From Adenophora triphylla var. japonica (taxonomy: Eukaryota; Streptophyta; Magnoliopsida; Asterales; Campanulaceae): a stretch of DNA of 64,000 nt. This document shows, piece after piece, positions 40,691-58,822 of this stretch (its first letter is position 1; each line of letters begins with the position of its first letter). The stretch is taken from NCBI GenBank assembly GCA_022495995.1, contig JAFEMH010001460.1, positions 406,300 to 470,299 of the forward strand, written 5' to 3'. A model generated the notes under the pieces. The model saw only the letters and a list, made by a program, of their open reading frames with translations. It made no database searches and was not told the DNA's origin. Position numbers and translations under genes: made by a program.

Positions 40691-41595
40691 TATAAAATTT
40701 ATTGTGACTGAATCTCAGTTTGTGGTTATAAAAGTCCACTAATTGGCTGGGTTAAAATTATCCTAATATTTATTTATGATTTATATTAGTGGTGGTTTGT
40801 ATACCTTTTCAATTACGATTATTTCAAGCGGACTAGGCACGTAGAAACGGTACAAGACATTTCTTGCGAAATTTATTTAATTTAAGTATTGCATGTTCGG
40901 ATTTAAAACTTCAGTTTTTGAAGGAAAAAAAAAAAAAGATTTCTTTTAAATATATTGTCCTAAAATAAACGTTCATTTTTGCTGTCTTTAAAAATTTATC
41001 ACAATTTTTATTTTTACATTTCATTATATACTTGCGAAAAGAAAATGAATATTAAGAGTATTTATGCAATTTTATATAAAAATAAACGTAAATTTCATAT
41101 ATCAAAAGTCTCTTAAATGAAAAATAAACAAGCATTATGAGGAATGAGGAAGGAGAAGTTTTGAGTAGTTAAATGTTGCATTTCAAATAAAAATAGAAAG
41201 TAAAATGAGAAGATCTCCCTTAGACTTAGTAGAAGCTGCCTAAACAAAACACACATGGAATAGATTAGTAAGTTATTGTATCATCTTAAAAAATGACATT
41301 CAGGGATGACTAGTAAAAGGACTGGGTAAAATAAAACAATGGATGAATATTCATCAACCACTTAATTAGAGAATAAAACATGGTTAATTGAAACTCTGGA
41401 CTTGGACTGCTTCATATCAGAGAGAGAGAGAGAGAGCAGGTCAGAAACTTCTTGTTTCATCTTTTATATAAATTTTTCTGCTAGCTGGGCTAGACAAACA
41501 TCATATCTATATATATATATCCAGTAACACAACAACTTCAATAACTTCATTACAAATTTTCACTTATTTATTTGCTAGTCCGGAGTCGGAAATTA
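40691..41595 (+). promoter_or_regulatory. upstream region of the subtilase gene
   Basis: AT-rich and non-coding. A (GA)n tract lies near 41420-41437 and a TATATATATAT run near 41509-41519, about 80 bp before the ATG. The latter is a possible TATA region, though a simple repeat cannot be excluded. Confidence 0.4.
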
Positions 41596-48664
<7,069 letters not shown>

Positions 48665-48929
48665 TGACAACATTGAACATACACGTAACACAATTTTAAG
48701 GCTTAATTAGGATCGGTATTGGTGAAAATTTATTTGTACATGTACCCCCAATAAAATAAAATGAAATAAATAGATTTTATTATTTATTTTCTTTGATAAA
48801 CACAACTAAATAGTTACATCTAACAAACAATAATACTGAAGTTCATTTTAATCAAAAACTGCTGCCACTGTCATTTAAAAAAGAAAATTACTATACGCAT
48901 GAATTAACATTATGTTTCAGGCATTGCAT
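48665..48929 (+). terminator. subtilase 3' region
   Basis: Non-coding. AATAAAATAAAATGAAATAAA at 48750-48770 supplies several AATAAA-type polyadenylation signals about 90 bp after the stop. Confidence 0.6.
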
Positions 48930-49531
48930 TGTTAGGCCCTACATTTTTAATCAACTTGTTTACAACTTGCACCTGGAATCTTGGTACTAACAACTTGAGT
49001 TGTTCTATTACATCTTGATCATTTGCAGGTTGAACTATTGTTACGTTAACCTTATTTTTCAGGGAACGTGTCAAAGTAATTGAAGACCAATTCAAAGACG
49101 TCTCACCATGCAAATACCCAGCAACGGATCATTATCCCCTCAATCAACAAAATGGCGATAATGTCTCAACAAGATCAACCTCTTATCCGAGATTCTAGGC
49201 CTATTTTTTCTCCTTGTAAATTAGCCGTTATTTGAGGTATAAAAGGGGAAAAACACTGTATTTTGCACACATGTTTTTACACTAGCTTAAGTTCCCTTCT
49301 ATACGCTCCTAGCTCTGTAATCACAAAAATACTTAGTAAACTTTTGGTCAAGGTAGGTTCCTAAACCTCCCGGGGTTTTGTGCCGGTGAACAAGTTGTTC
49401 AAGGGCTTTCCCTAGTCAACAAACAACTTGTGTTCATTTCTATTCAACCCGATAATCATTGTACCCTGATTCATATCACTTTAGTCATTTTTCTTGTCAC
49501 TTGAAGCACTTGTTGAAATTTGACCAAAACA
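48930..49531 (+). repeat. 5' LTR of the Tat gypsy element
   Basis: Probable limits are TGTTAGGCCC and GACCAAAACA. TATAAAAGG lies at 49239-49247. The partner LTR is outside the window, so the left edge is inferred from the TG..CA rule and position relative to the PBS. Confidence 0.65.
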
Positions 49532-49534
49532 ATT

Positions 49535-49552
49535 TGGCGCCGTCTGTGGGAA
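49535..49552 (+). promoter_or_regulatory. primer-binding site of the Tat gypsy element
   Basis: TGGCGCCGTCTGTGGGAA lies three bases after the LTR end, a common gypsy PBS. It differs from the E1/E2/E3 type. I did not assign the tRNA. Confidence 0.8.
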
Positions 49553-49573
49553 ACTTTGATTATTTGCATAGAA

Positions 49574-50656
49574 ATGGCCAATCCGCCGTCCGGCAGTCAA
49601 GGTGAGAGGAGTCGGCCGCTTCCTGTTTCCGGCACCCAAGGCAATCCATCTTTGAATGCGGAAGCTGTCAATTTGGAGATATTATCCAACATGGCCGATA
49701 TGTTGAAGAAAGTGAATGATCGGTTGGATGGTCAGGAGCATACGAACGCCATGATATTCAATGCCATTGATAGCCTGCGTAAAGGGAAGCAAGTTGAGAC
49801 TCAAGTATCTACTCCATTTTCACCTTTACTTCCCAGATCTTTGTTTGGTGCAGGTACAGGACCAAGCCATTTCGGAGATATCCCTATGTCCAATACCTTG
49901 CCAGCAGAAAGCACAATCGTGACGTCCATTCCAATCGAGCAACCAAGATTCAGCCTTCCAGCTAACCAACCTGTGTTGTCATCTTGCTACACCTATGCTA
50001 CACCCTCAATGGGGCAAACAGGGAGTTTCTTTAATGCTTTTGATACTTCTGCATCTCAGTTTAATAACAATCCTCTTTTCGCAGAGAGTCAATTTGTTAA
50101 GGAAATGCAGACTATAAAGGATTTGCTTCGAAGCATACCTGGAGTCAATGCGCCATACCACCAAGTTTCTCCAACTTGCTATAACGAATCTCGTTTTGTT
50201 CCAGCAATAGCCAGTGTGGAGATCCCAAAGAAGTTTTCGGTCCCTCATATGAAGAAGTATGATGGGAGCACCGACCCGGCAGAGCATGTGTTGCTGTATC
50301 AGGAATCAATGGATATTATAAGTATCCCCCCTATTTTTAGAGAAGCATATTTTTGCAGGGGTTTTGGCTCAACTTTGTCAGGACCAGCCTTAAAATGGCT
50401 AACAGGACTTCCTCTAAACTCTATTTCTTCTTATGCTCAACTTGTCAATATGTTTATCAATCAATTTTCATGCAATAGGGCATTTGACAAGTTGACTAGT
50501 GACCTTTATAGAATTGTGCAACAGCCTAACGAAAGTCTTAAAGAATATTTGCACAGGTTTAACAAGGAGGCAAAGGTGGACTATACCCAACTTGGACGTG
50601 TCCACAGCTACGAAAGCATTCCGTATTGGCTTGAAGAAGAGCTCTCTATTTTATAA
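49574..50656 (+). pseudogene. gag of the Tat gypsy element
   Basis: The ATG at 49574 (MANPPSGSQGERSRPLPVSG) is chosen over 49520, which overlaps the PBS. A coiled, Ser/Pro-rich N-terminal part precedes the gag core from about 50220: IPKKFSVPHMKKYDGSTDPA, LSGPALKWLTGLP, INQFSCNRAFDKL and SLKEYLHRFNKEA. Near 50600 the frame shifts; the true continuation (AFRIGLKKSSLFYNEL) is in another frame up to about 50690, and then another shift follows. Gag would form the particle. Confidence 0.85.
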
Positions 50657-50917
50657 TGAGTTGGTGATGACTCTGCGAAACAACTTGAAGAAATCGACCG
50701 CAGCCTTGCCTTTCATCGATTGGAGGATGACGGCGGGCAATGGGGAAGTCAACTGGGAGAACCCCCACTCCTCTATTTGAGCCCTCGACGGAAAATCGGA
50801 TTCCCATCACTATAAGTCCAACAGGCAAACCCCTGTTAAATCCGAATCTTCTAAAGTTCATTTTGTAGATGATGATCAAGATGGGGATGATAATGATTAT
50901 CCTAAAATTTACGAATA

Positions 50918-53900
50918 GTGCTTTCTGTGGACATTGCAGGAATCCTTTCCGCCATGGGAAATCTTGGAGATAAAGCAAGATGGCCCAAGAAGAGTGATCA
51001 GCCAACAACTTGGAAGGACAAGTCCAAGTGGTGCGCATTTCATGAGGATTTTGGGCATACCACTGAGAATTGTTTTGTCTTGAGGAAGGAGCTTGCTCAT
51101 TTATTATCCAAGGGTCTTCTTAAGGATTTGTTGGGTAAGAAGAGGGTCGAAGTGAGTCTAAAGAACCTGATTCGGGAGCAGTCCGACGAGAAAGTTGCAC
51201 CACCTCCAGCCACCAAGGTAGTAAATGTTATTTCAGGTGGATCCCATATTTGTGGAACAACTTACTCTGCAGCCAAGCGTCATGCCAAGAGTTCTAAGGA
51301 GGATCAGTCAGAATTTCCCTCAAGGCGTCGTGACTTCACAGATGGTCAGGTTATCTCCTTTGAGGATGAGGATAAGGACAACACGTTGGACCCTCATCAT
51401 GATGGTCTAGTTGTTCAGGTGCAGATTGCTAATTGTGTGGTCAAGAGAATTCTGATTGATGGCGGTAGCTCAGTCAACATAATCTTCACTCATGCTCTTG
51501 AAGATATGGGCATCCCTTTATCTGAAGTTGTGAAGAATTCATCCGTGCTGGTAGGGTTCAGTGGTGAAATAAAGCAAACAGTCGGAGAAATCAAGTTGCA
51601 TATCTATTTGGAGGGTATGAATTCTATGGAAAGGTTCTGTGTGATCGAATGCTCTTCCTCATACAATGTCATTTTGGGAAGACCTTGGATCCACAACATG
51701 AAGGCCGTACCGTCAACTTATCACCAGTGTGTCAAATTTCCAACACCTTGGGGTGTAGCCAAGTTGAAGGGGAATCAGCAAGTTTCCAAAGAGTGCTACA
51801 AGGTTAATATGAAGGCAAGTTCGATTCCTCGTCAAGCATAGCAATTAAAGAAAAAGGCCCAGGATGTTCTTGAAGCAGTGGAGCATGAGACGAAAAATGT
51901 TTCTGTTGATGAGTCGAATCCTGAGGCCCAAGTACAAGTTGGTATAGACCTTCCATCCAAAATTGAGGAGGAGCTGATTGAGTTCTTAAAAAGTCAGAAA
52001 TGTTGTTTTGCATAGAAGCACGAGGACATGACGGGGATAAGCAAGGACATCATTACTCACAAGTTGAACATTGATCCAACCATCCGTCCTGTTCATCAGA
52101 AGAGAAGGAAGTTTGCCCAGGAGAGGAACCAGATCATAAAGGATGAAGTTGAGAGGATTTTAAAGTCCAATATGATCAGAGAAGTTCAATATCCAAGGTG
52201 GTTAGCCAAGTTGTGGTGGTAGAGAAGAGGAACGGCAAGTGGCGAGTATGCGTGGACTTCACAGACTTGAACAAGGCCTGCCCGAAAGATCCATTCCCTC
52301 TTCCTCATATTGATTCTCTAGTTGACGAGACAGCTGGCCATGACATCTTAACATTCATGGATGCGTCCTCAGGTTATCAGCAAATTCAAATGGAGCCCTC
52401 AGATCAAGAGGATACAACATTCATGACTCCGGAAGGTATATATTGTTATATTGCTATGCCATTTGGTCTTAAAAATGCAGGGGCAACTTATCAGAGGCTC
52501 GTGAACAAGATGTTTAAAGATCAACTTGGCAAGACAATGGAAGTTTACATAGATGATATAGTAGTCAAGTCCAAGCCTATTGAAGATCATGTGGAGCATC
52601 TTGCTGAGGCGTTCGACATCTTGAAAGCTTTCAACATGAAGCTTCATCCAGCCAAGTGCAGTTTTGGTGTTAAAGCAGGAAAATTCTTGGGTTATATGGT
52701 GACCAAGAGAGGAATTGAAGCCGATCCGAGCAGATCAAAGCCATTCTCAACTTGGAATCTCCCAAGAACATCAAAGATGTCCAAAGGTTAACAGGTAGAG
52801 TAGCTGCACTAAATAGATTTATATCTAAATCATCTGATAAGTGCAGGTTATTCTACGAAGTATTAAGGAAGAATAAACTCTTCCAATGGACTGACCAACA
52901 TGAAGCAGCTTTTAAGCAACTTAAAGAATACTTGGTGACATCACCCCTACTTGCCAAACCCGAACATGGTGAGCACCTTTATTTATATTTATTTGGCCAT
53001 ATCTCTGAGAATCTTTGTTAGTGCAGTATTGGTGAAGGAAATCCAAGGTGAACAGCATCCTGTTTACTATATAAGTAAGTCTTTACTAGATGCTGAAACG
53101 AGGTACTCTCATCTTGAAAAATTAATTTTAGCCTTAACTACTGCTGCTACAAAACTGCGTCACTATTTTGAAACACATTCTATTACTGTTAGAACTAACT
53201 ATCCTATAAGAAATGTGTTAAGAACCCCAAAGATCAGGCAGATTGGCCAAGTGGTCGGTCAAGTTGAGCACGTATGACATTTCGTATGAGCCAAGAACAG
53301 CCATCAAATCTCAGGCTCTAGCCGATTTTGTAGCAGACTTCAGTCCAAGTTTGCAGCCCGAAGTGGGCTGAAGTACGGCAACTTGAAGGTAAAACTATTC
53401 CTAGATTACGGACCTTTGTTCACAGATGGAGCTTCAAATTCCAAAGGAATTGGATTGGGAATAGTCCTGAAGTCCCCTCAAGGTGATATCATACCTCAAG
53501 CTGTATCTTGTGAATTCAATGCAACAAATAATGAAGCTGAGTATGAAGCTTTAATCATGGGTTTAACTACTGCTTTAAGTTTAAAAATTACGCATATAAA
53601 TGTATATGTTGACTCTCAATTGCTCGCTAACCATTTTAATGGCAGTTATATGGCGAAGCATTCCAAGATGACTCTGTATCTCCAACATGTTAAGGCCTTA
53701 GCTTCAAAATTCCTATCATTCTTTTTGGAACAGGTCCCTAGAGAAGAGAATACAGAAGCGGACGAATTAGCCAACTTGGGTTCAACTTGCAAATCAATGT
53801 TGCATACTAATATTCCCATTATTTATGTTAAGTTCCCGGCAATAGACCAAGTTGAAGAAACTCAAGCGGTTACTCAACCTACTGGGGCACAAGATGCTAG

Positions 53901-55144
53901 ACCTTCTTGGACCCAACCAATAATTGAGTTCCTTCAACTTGGGACTATTCCGCCAGATATTAAGAATGCTAGATCTTTTAAGATTCGTACTTCAACTTTC
54001 GTTTTAATAGATAATGTGCTATTTAAGAGATCTTTTGCAGGGCACTATTTAAGATGTATTGATAATGAGCAAGTCGAACTGGTCTTTGAAAGAAATCCAT
54101 GAAGGAATATGTGGAAATCATTCTGGTGGAAAAGCATTAGCGTCAAAGGCCCTCAAGACTGGTTATTATTGGCTAACCATGCGTCAAGATGCCATGAGCT
54201 ATGTACAGAAGTGTGATGCCTGCCAAAGACACAGCAACATCTTGCATCAACCTGCAGAGCCTCTGCATTCTATCGTCTCATCTTGGCCTTTCATGCAATG
54301 GGGCATGGATATTGTAGGCAAGTTGCCTAAAGCCCCCGGAGGCAAAGTGTTCATGTTGGCAATGACCGATTACTTCTCAAAGTGGATCGAGGCAGAAGCT
54401 TATGTACAAGTAAGAGACAAGGAGGTAATTTCATTTTTGAAGAAAAATATAATTAGCAGGTTTGGTATACCATCAGAGATTATATGTGACAACGGGTCAC
54501 AATTCATAAGTAAGAAGACCAGAGATTTTTGTGCTCACTGGGGCATCAAGTTGATCATGTCCACGCCTGTCCATCCTCATGCCAATGGTCAAGCTGAGTC
54601 AAGCAACAAGTTGATTGTCAACAACTTGAAGAAGCGCCTAGATCAAAAGAAAGGAAGATGGGCCGAAGAGTTACCACTTGTACTTTGGGCAGATAGGACC
54701 ACTACAAAAGGGGCCACAGGTAGGACTCCATATTCTTTCGTATTTGGAGTAGAAGCTGTAATTCCAGTCGAGGTGACAATCCCAACAGCAAGGTATGGCT
54801 TATTAACTCAAGATGAAAATAACCTGTTGCTAACCCAAGATTTAGATACAATTGATGAGATCAGGGATTTAGCCAAGATAAGGATGGCAGCTTATCAACA
54901 ACGGATTGCCAGATCATATAACAAGAATGTCAGAATAAGAAGATTCCAGGTTGGTGATTTAGTTTTGAGAAAAGTATTTCAAAATACAAGAGAATTGAAT
55001 GCAGGTAAATTAGCTCCCAAGTGGGAAGGACCATATCTCATCGATGCTGAAGCTGGCAAAGGTGCGTATTGGTTGTCAACCCCAAGTGGAGACAGGATCC
55101 CTAGAAGTTGGAATGCCATTCATTTGAAGCTATATTTTATGTAA
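50918..55144 (+). pseudogene. pol of the Tat gypsy element: PR, RT, dual RNase H, integrase
   Basis: A gag-end knuckle-like motif (CAFHEDFGHTTENC) lies near 51035. The aspartic protease ILIDGGSSVN is near 51450. Reverse transcriptase runs 52198-52750 with the catalytic YIDD at 52546-52557. The native RNase H is at 52800-53277. A second RNase H begins LFTDGASNSKGIG near 53414, and NEAEYEALIMG follows. The integrase HHCC region spans 54080-54240 (CDACQRH). The DDE core has MDIVGK, ICDNGSQF and HPHANGQAESSNK, and the frame ends near 55144. No chromodomain. Stops near 51839 and 52013, and frame changes near 52200, 52740, 52990, 53240, 53370 and 54090, break it. It is a typical pol, decayed. Confidence 0.9.
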
Positions 55145-56000
55145 GTCCAGTTATTTACAACTAGACTTCTCAGGTATGATCTATTTTTGTTGTCAAGTTC
55201 ATTCTCATGTTTCAAGTTATCAAGTTTTATTGAAAATCCTTACTGACTTAAGCATCGGAGGGGCGTTAGCTACGCTAACGCCCAACCTTAACATGAATTT
55301 GTTTTGCAAGGTATACAACTTGAACAAACGGAGTAGGCTCAACATGTTGACACGCCAGTACGGCTCCAACATGCTTGGACCTAGGAAGAAGAATTTCAAC
55401 ATGTTGACACGCCAGTACGGCTCAAACGTGTTGAAACTCTAGCTGGAGAGGGATAGAACTTGTTGACACGCCAGGACGGCTGATACTTGTTCTATCTCTT
55501 CAAACGGTTACCTCTGATCAAAGGTACAATTTACATATGGTTAAAATATTTTCATCTTTTCTAACGAATTAAGGTTTTGACACCTTCGCCTGGGCGCACG
55601 TTTCACACTTATTCAAGTTGTGACTACTGGTTGTAACATTGACATGTTACCTTCTGTTTATAACATCAACATGTTATCTAATGAACAAGCAAGTATTTCT
55701 GAAAAAACCTAAAATACTTCTTTAAAACTTTGAAAATGTTTCCAAAAGATTTTTTACTAAAGGACAAGTTGGATAAGCCAACCAGTCCCTTAAAACCTAA
55801 GAAAGCTTGGAGTACTAGACCAACCTAGTACCCCCAAATAGATTGTTTGGGCTCTTATGAGCCATTACATACCAAAATACCCTGTTTTGGGGACATACCC
55901 CCCTTTTTGGTGCCCACCAATGGTGCGGCAAATAAGCAAAAAATTGTTTTTTGTTCCTCCTCCTTCCAAACTACTTATAAACTTTCAAATTTTTCAAACA
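55145..56000 (+). other. gypsy 3' non-coding region with a short tandem repeat
   Basis: At about 55340-55475 TTGACACGCCAGTACGGCT recurs three times (55347, 55403, 55461, the last with CAGGAC), with AACATG/AACTTG links about 57 bp apart. The rest is non-coding spacer. Confidence 0.65.
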
Positions 56001-56727
56001 TTACGGCTGCTTTGCCGCCGGTGGTGCATTTGGTTTCTTCCCTTGATCATTTTCTTCAACTTGAGCTACCACTATGGTACTCAGCTTTATCGATGTCATC
56101 AACTAGAGTTTCGAGGCCATTGAGTTCACCTCCTCTCCTTCTCTTGGTTCTCCAATGTGGTCTTCTAAAGTCCTTTTCTCCTCCTCCAAGTCCCAAGTTG
56201 GAGCTTGTCGGTTCTTGTATTCCTCCATAAAAATTTGGTCTGGCCTCCATCAATGTCTTGGTGGCATTGAACTTGAAGTCTCCCTTAGGTACGCTTCAAG
56301 CTCCTTCATATGAGCGTAATTCTCAGCACGAACAACTTCCACTTCCTTCCCTAAAGTCTCAAAATCTTTCTTCAATTTCTCTACCTCACCAACATACTTT
56401 TTTTGCTTCTTCCTTCAACCTCTCTACTTCCCCAGCACTTTTGGTGGCTTCCTTCCTTGATTCCGCAGCTTCATAACTACATTTTGCCGCCTTGATCTTC
56501 AGAGTATCGACCTGGTCCATAATAGGACTCATAATTTCCGAAACCTGTGTAAAAGAAGTATTAATACTCTATCAACTGTTTGGTAAGGTTCAAGGTCTTT
56601 TCGTTTTACCTTATCAACAAAACTTGCTATCGCAGCTTTAAACTTCTCTCTTATTTTCACCATATCCATATCATCACTTGCATCCGTGGCCTCAGCCTCT
56701 CTTAGCTTCCTTTTCTTCGCTTCCTCC
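56001..56727 (-). pseudogene. antisense coiled-coil gene in the gypsy 3' region
   Basis: The minus-strand frame entering at 56727 reads EEAKKRKLREAEATDASDDM and reaches FVDK at a GTAAAA donor near 56611. After an ACACAG acceptor near 56547 it continues VSEIMSPIMDQVDTLKIKAA and EVERLKEEAKK, then with a one-base shift EVEKLKKDFETLGKEVEVV. The heptad-like Leu/Val spacing predicts a coiled coil. A tail with further breaks ends at TAA 56003-56001. Its 5' part was separated by E3 and lies beyond the window. Antisense genes after integrase are known in Tat relatives such as Grande; the function is unknown. Confidence 0.6.
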
Positions 56728-57714
56728 TGTAAGTACCCAAATCCGGATCGTCCAAATCCGTCAGAAAGTTAACCGAAATCCGCTAACTGGCCCGCTCCGG
56801 GTTAACCGGAACTCGTTAAACTCCCCGTTCTTTGTGCCAACGAGGCGTCCGTGTTGCCCCCGTGCATCCCAACGTCGAACCGTACTTAACACGTGTCATC
56901 TCACGTAAAAGTATGGCTTTCCACAAGCAGCGTTTTCCGGCACTTTTCGGGGGCATTTCGGACATTTTCCGGACTGTTATTTTAAAAAACGGACAAAACC
57001 GGGACCGGGGAACGAACTCCCATAAGGCTGGTGACTCAGAGGGCACGTGGCAGCCATGCCACCTCCCTCTAGTCACTCTTCAATCACAAATCAAGGCCAA
57101 AAGACCAAAATGCCCCTGATTTGCAAGCCAAGTCCGGCCGGACTCCCTGTGCACATTTTCTGAAATTGCCAGCAAGTCCTTCAAATTCTCAAAATACCAC
57201 AAAACCCCCTGGATTCAGGCAAAGTATGTCCGGACTCCTACTGCATTTTTCACCTATAAATAGAAATGGCTGTCAAAGCCAAAAGGGAGAGGATTTTTAC
57301 CCCAAAAAATCACCACCCCCTCGGCCCAAACTGGTTTCCACCCCTTCCGAGCTTCCGTTCTGTCTCGATTCGCGTGAAACCTTCGTATTTCGATCAAATA
57401 CGCACCTTACTATTTCGAAACAACCTTTCGAACCACTTTCCGTGTCCCGTACACATCTCCCGAGCCAAAGGAGTCGACCCTAGCCATAGGTATAACTCCC
57501 TCTCTCTAAATCTCTCGTTCCGTCTCGGTTTACGCGCCAGTCGCTACAACCGTTTCGAACAACATTATCAAAATGTAGACATCTCCGTCTAACGGGGTCC
57601 GATACGTTTTAGTCCCTCGATCCTCTTCTCTTTCCGTAAGAGAAGTAATCACGGGTTAAAACGGCGTTCCGACCCCGTTACGTTTACTTTTATTGTCATT
57701 TACCAATTCCGGAT

Positions 57715-57850
57715 CGCTCGATCCGTTGATCGTCATTTAATTTCTGTCATTTACAAATCCGAGCCGATTGGCCTCGTTGATCGTCATTTACAATTCCGAG
57801 CCGATTGGCCTCGTTGATCGTCATTTACGATTCCGGATCATTTGATTCCG
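57715..57850 (+). repeat. tandem repeat in E3 LTR (CCGAGCCGATTGGCCTCG type)
   Basis: About 37 bp units with GATCGTCATTTAC and CCGAGCCGATTGGCCTCG occur near 57720, 57762, 57796 and degenerate at 57833. Confidence 0.75.
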
Positions 57851-58194
57851 TTGACACTGCTTTAAATACTGTCATTTACAAGTCCGACCCGTTTGGATCG
57901 TGATAGTATTCACTTTTCAAAGTCCGAGTCGCAACCCGATTCGTTGATCACATATCATTTAATACGTATTTTTCCCGTAAAAATCGTTAACAATGTAATG
58001 CCCGATTCAAAAACCGGAGTTCGTCCGTCGAACTCTCTTTCAAAAAACGCGCGACATGACGTTTGGCCTCCAAACGCTCATCTTCAAACTAAAAGCCGCC
58101 ATTTGACACTCAAAATCATTTAATACGCATTTTTCCCGTAAAAATCGTTAACAATGACATTCCCGGTTCAAAAAACCGGAGTTCGACCTTCGAA

Positions 58195-58350
58195 CTCCTT
58201 TTCAACTCAAAATCGACGTTTGCCACGCAAACGCTCATTTCAAACTCAAAATCGACGTTTGCCATGCAAACGCTCATTTCAAACTCAAAGTCGACGTTTG
58301 CCACGCAAACGCTCATTTCAAATTCTCAAAACCGACGTTTGTCATTCAAA
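58195..58350 (+). repeat. tandem repeat in E3 LTR (CGACGTTTGCCACGCAAACG type)
   Basis: Four units of about 37-40 bp (near 58212, 58250, 58290, 58334) each hold CGACGTTTGYCAYKCAAACG, itself an inverted repeat CGTTTG/CAAACG. Confidence 0.85.
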
Positions 58351-58477
58351 CGCTCGTCTTTTCAAATAAAGTCACCTAATCAACGTTTGACATTCAAACC
58401 AAGATTAAGCTTGTCATTCAAGCCCCCATTTCAAAAGACACACACACACACACACGATTTCGAGAAAGGTAGAAAGA

Positions 58478-58527
58478 CTCGTCATGCGAGGCGTTTCGGG
58501 CGATCTCGTAATACTCTACCCGAAACG
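58478..58527 (+). other. U5 double hairpin of E3
   Basis: Hairpin A is CTCG-TCATG-CGAG (58478-58490). Hairpin B pairs CGTTTCGGG (58492-58500) with CCCGAAACG (58519-58527). Compared with E1 (CGTGTTGGG / CCCAACACG) two base pairs have changed on both strands, preserving pairing. Confidence 0.7.
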
Positions 58528-58803
58528 TAACTTGACCTCCGAACCTAACAATCTCTGGTACTAAAAGCTTTTTACTCGTTTTTTCTGCCAATAAAAATGA
58601 TCCCCCTTTTCAAAGCCTTTTCCTAAGTTTTTGCTACCAATAAAAACGACACCATTTTCAATAGCCGTTTCTCAACGTTTGGGCTCAAAATACAAAAACC
58701 GCGTGGCGACTCCTCATTTTCCTTCCCATGAAGCGAGGTCTCAGACACCAACCCCCCGCGAAAGACAACCGCCTTCGCTCGCGCGAACCCGGGTAATTTC
58801 AGT

Positions 58804-58822
58804 TGGCGACTCCGCTGGGGAC
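58804..58822 (+). promoter_or_regulatory. primer-binding site of E3
   Basis: TGGCGACTCCGCTGGGGAC, identical to that of E1, two bases after the LTR end. Confidence 0.85.

Larger units (their letters stand above)
48930..56727 (+). mobile_element. Tat-lineage Ty3/gypsy retrotransposon, decayed and interrupted
   Basis: 5' LTR, PBS, gag, protease, reverse transcriptase, two RNase H domains and integrase occur in gypsy order, then an antisense gene. E3 interrupts the element at 56728, so its 3' LTR lies beyond the window. The second RNase H domain and downstream antisense gene are Tat-lineage traits. Frequent frameshifts make it inactive. Confidence 0.9.
56728..58801 (+). repeat. E3 5' LTR
   Basis: TGTAAGTACC to GGTAATTTCA, 2074 bp. 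TATAAATAG begins at 57255. Upstream lie the dyads AGTCCGGCCGGACT (57131) and GTCCGGAC (57228), which differ from the E1/E2 palindrome. A (CA)n tract lies at about 58438-58455. The limits rest on the TG..CA ends and PBS position only. Confidence 0.8.

Noticed and set aside
57131..57235. GTCCGGAC dyads before the E3 TATA as equivalents of the E1/E2 palindromes
   Set aside because: Different core and distances (centres about 118 and 24 bp upstream), so not counted as the same motif.
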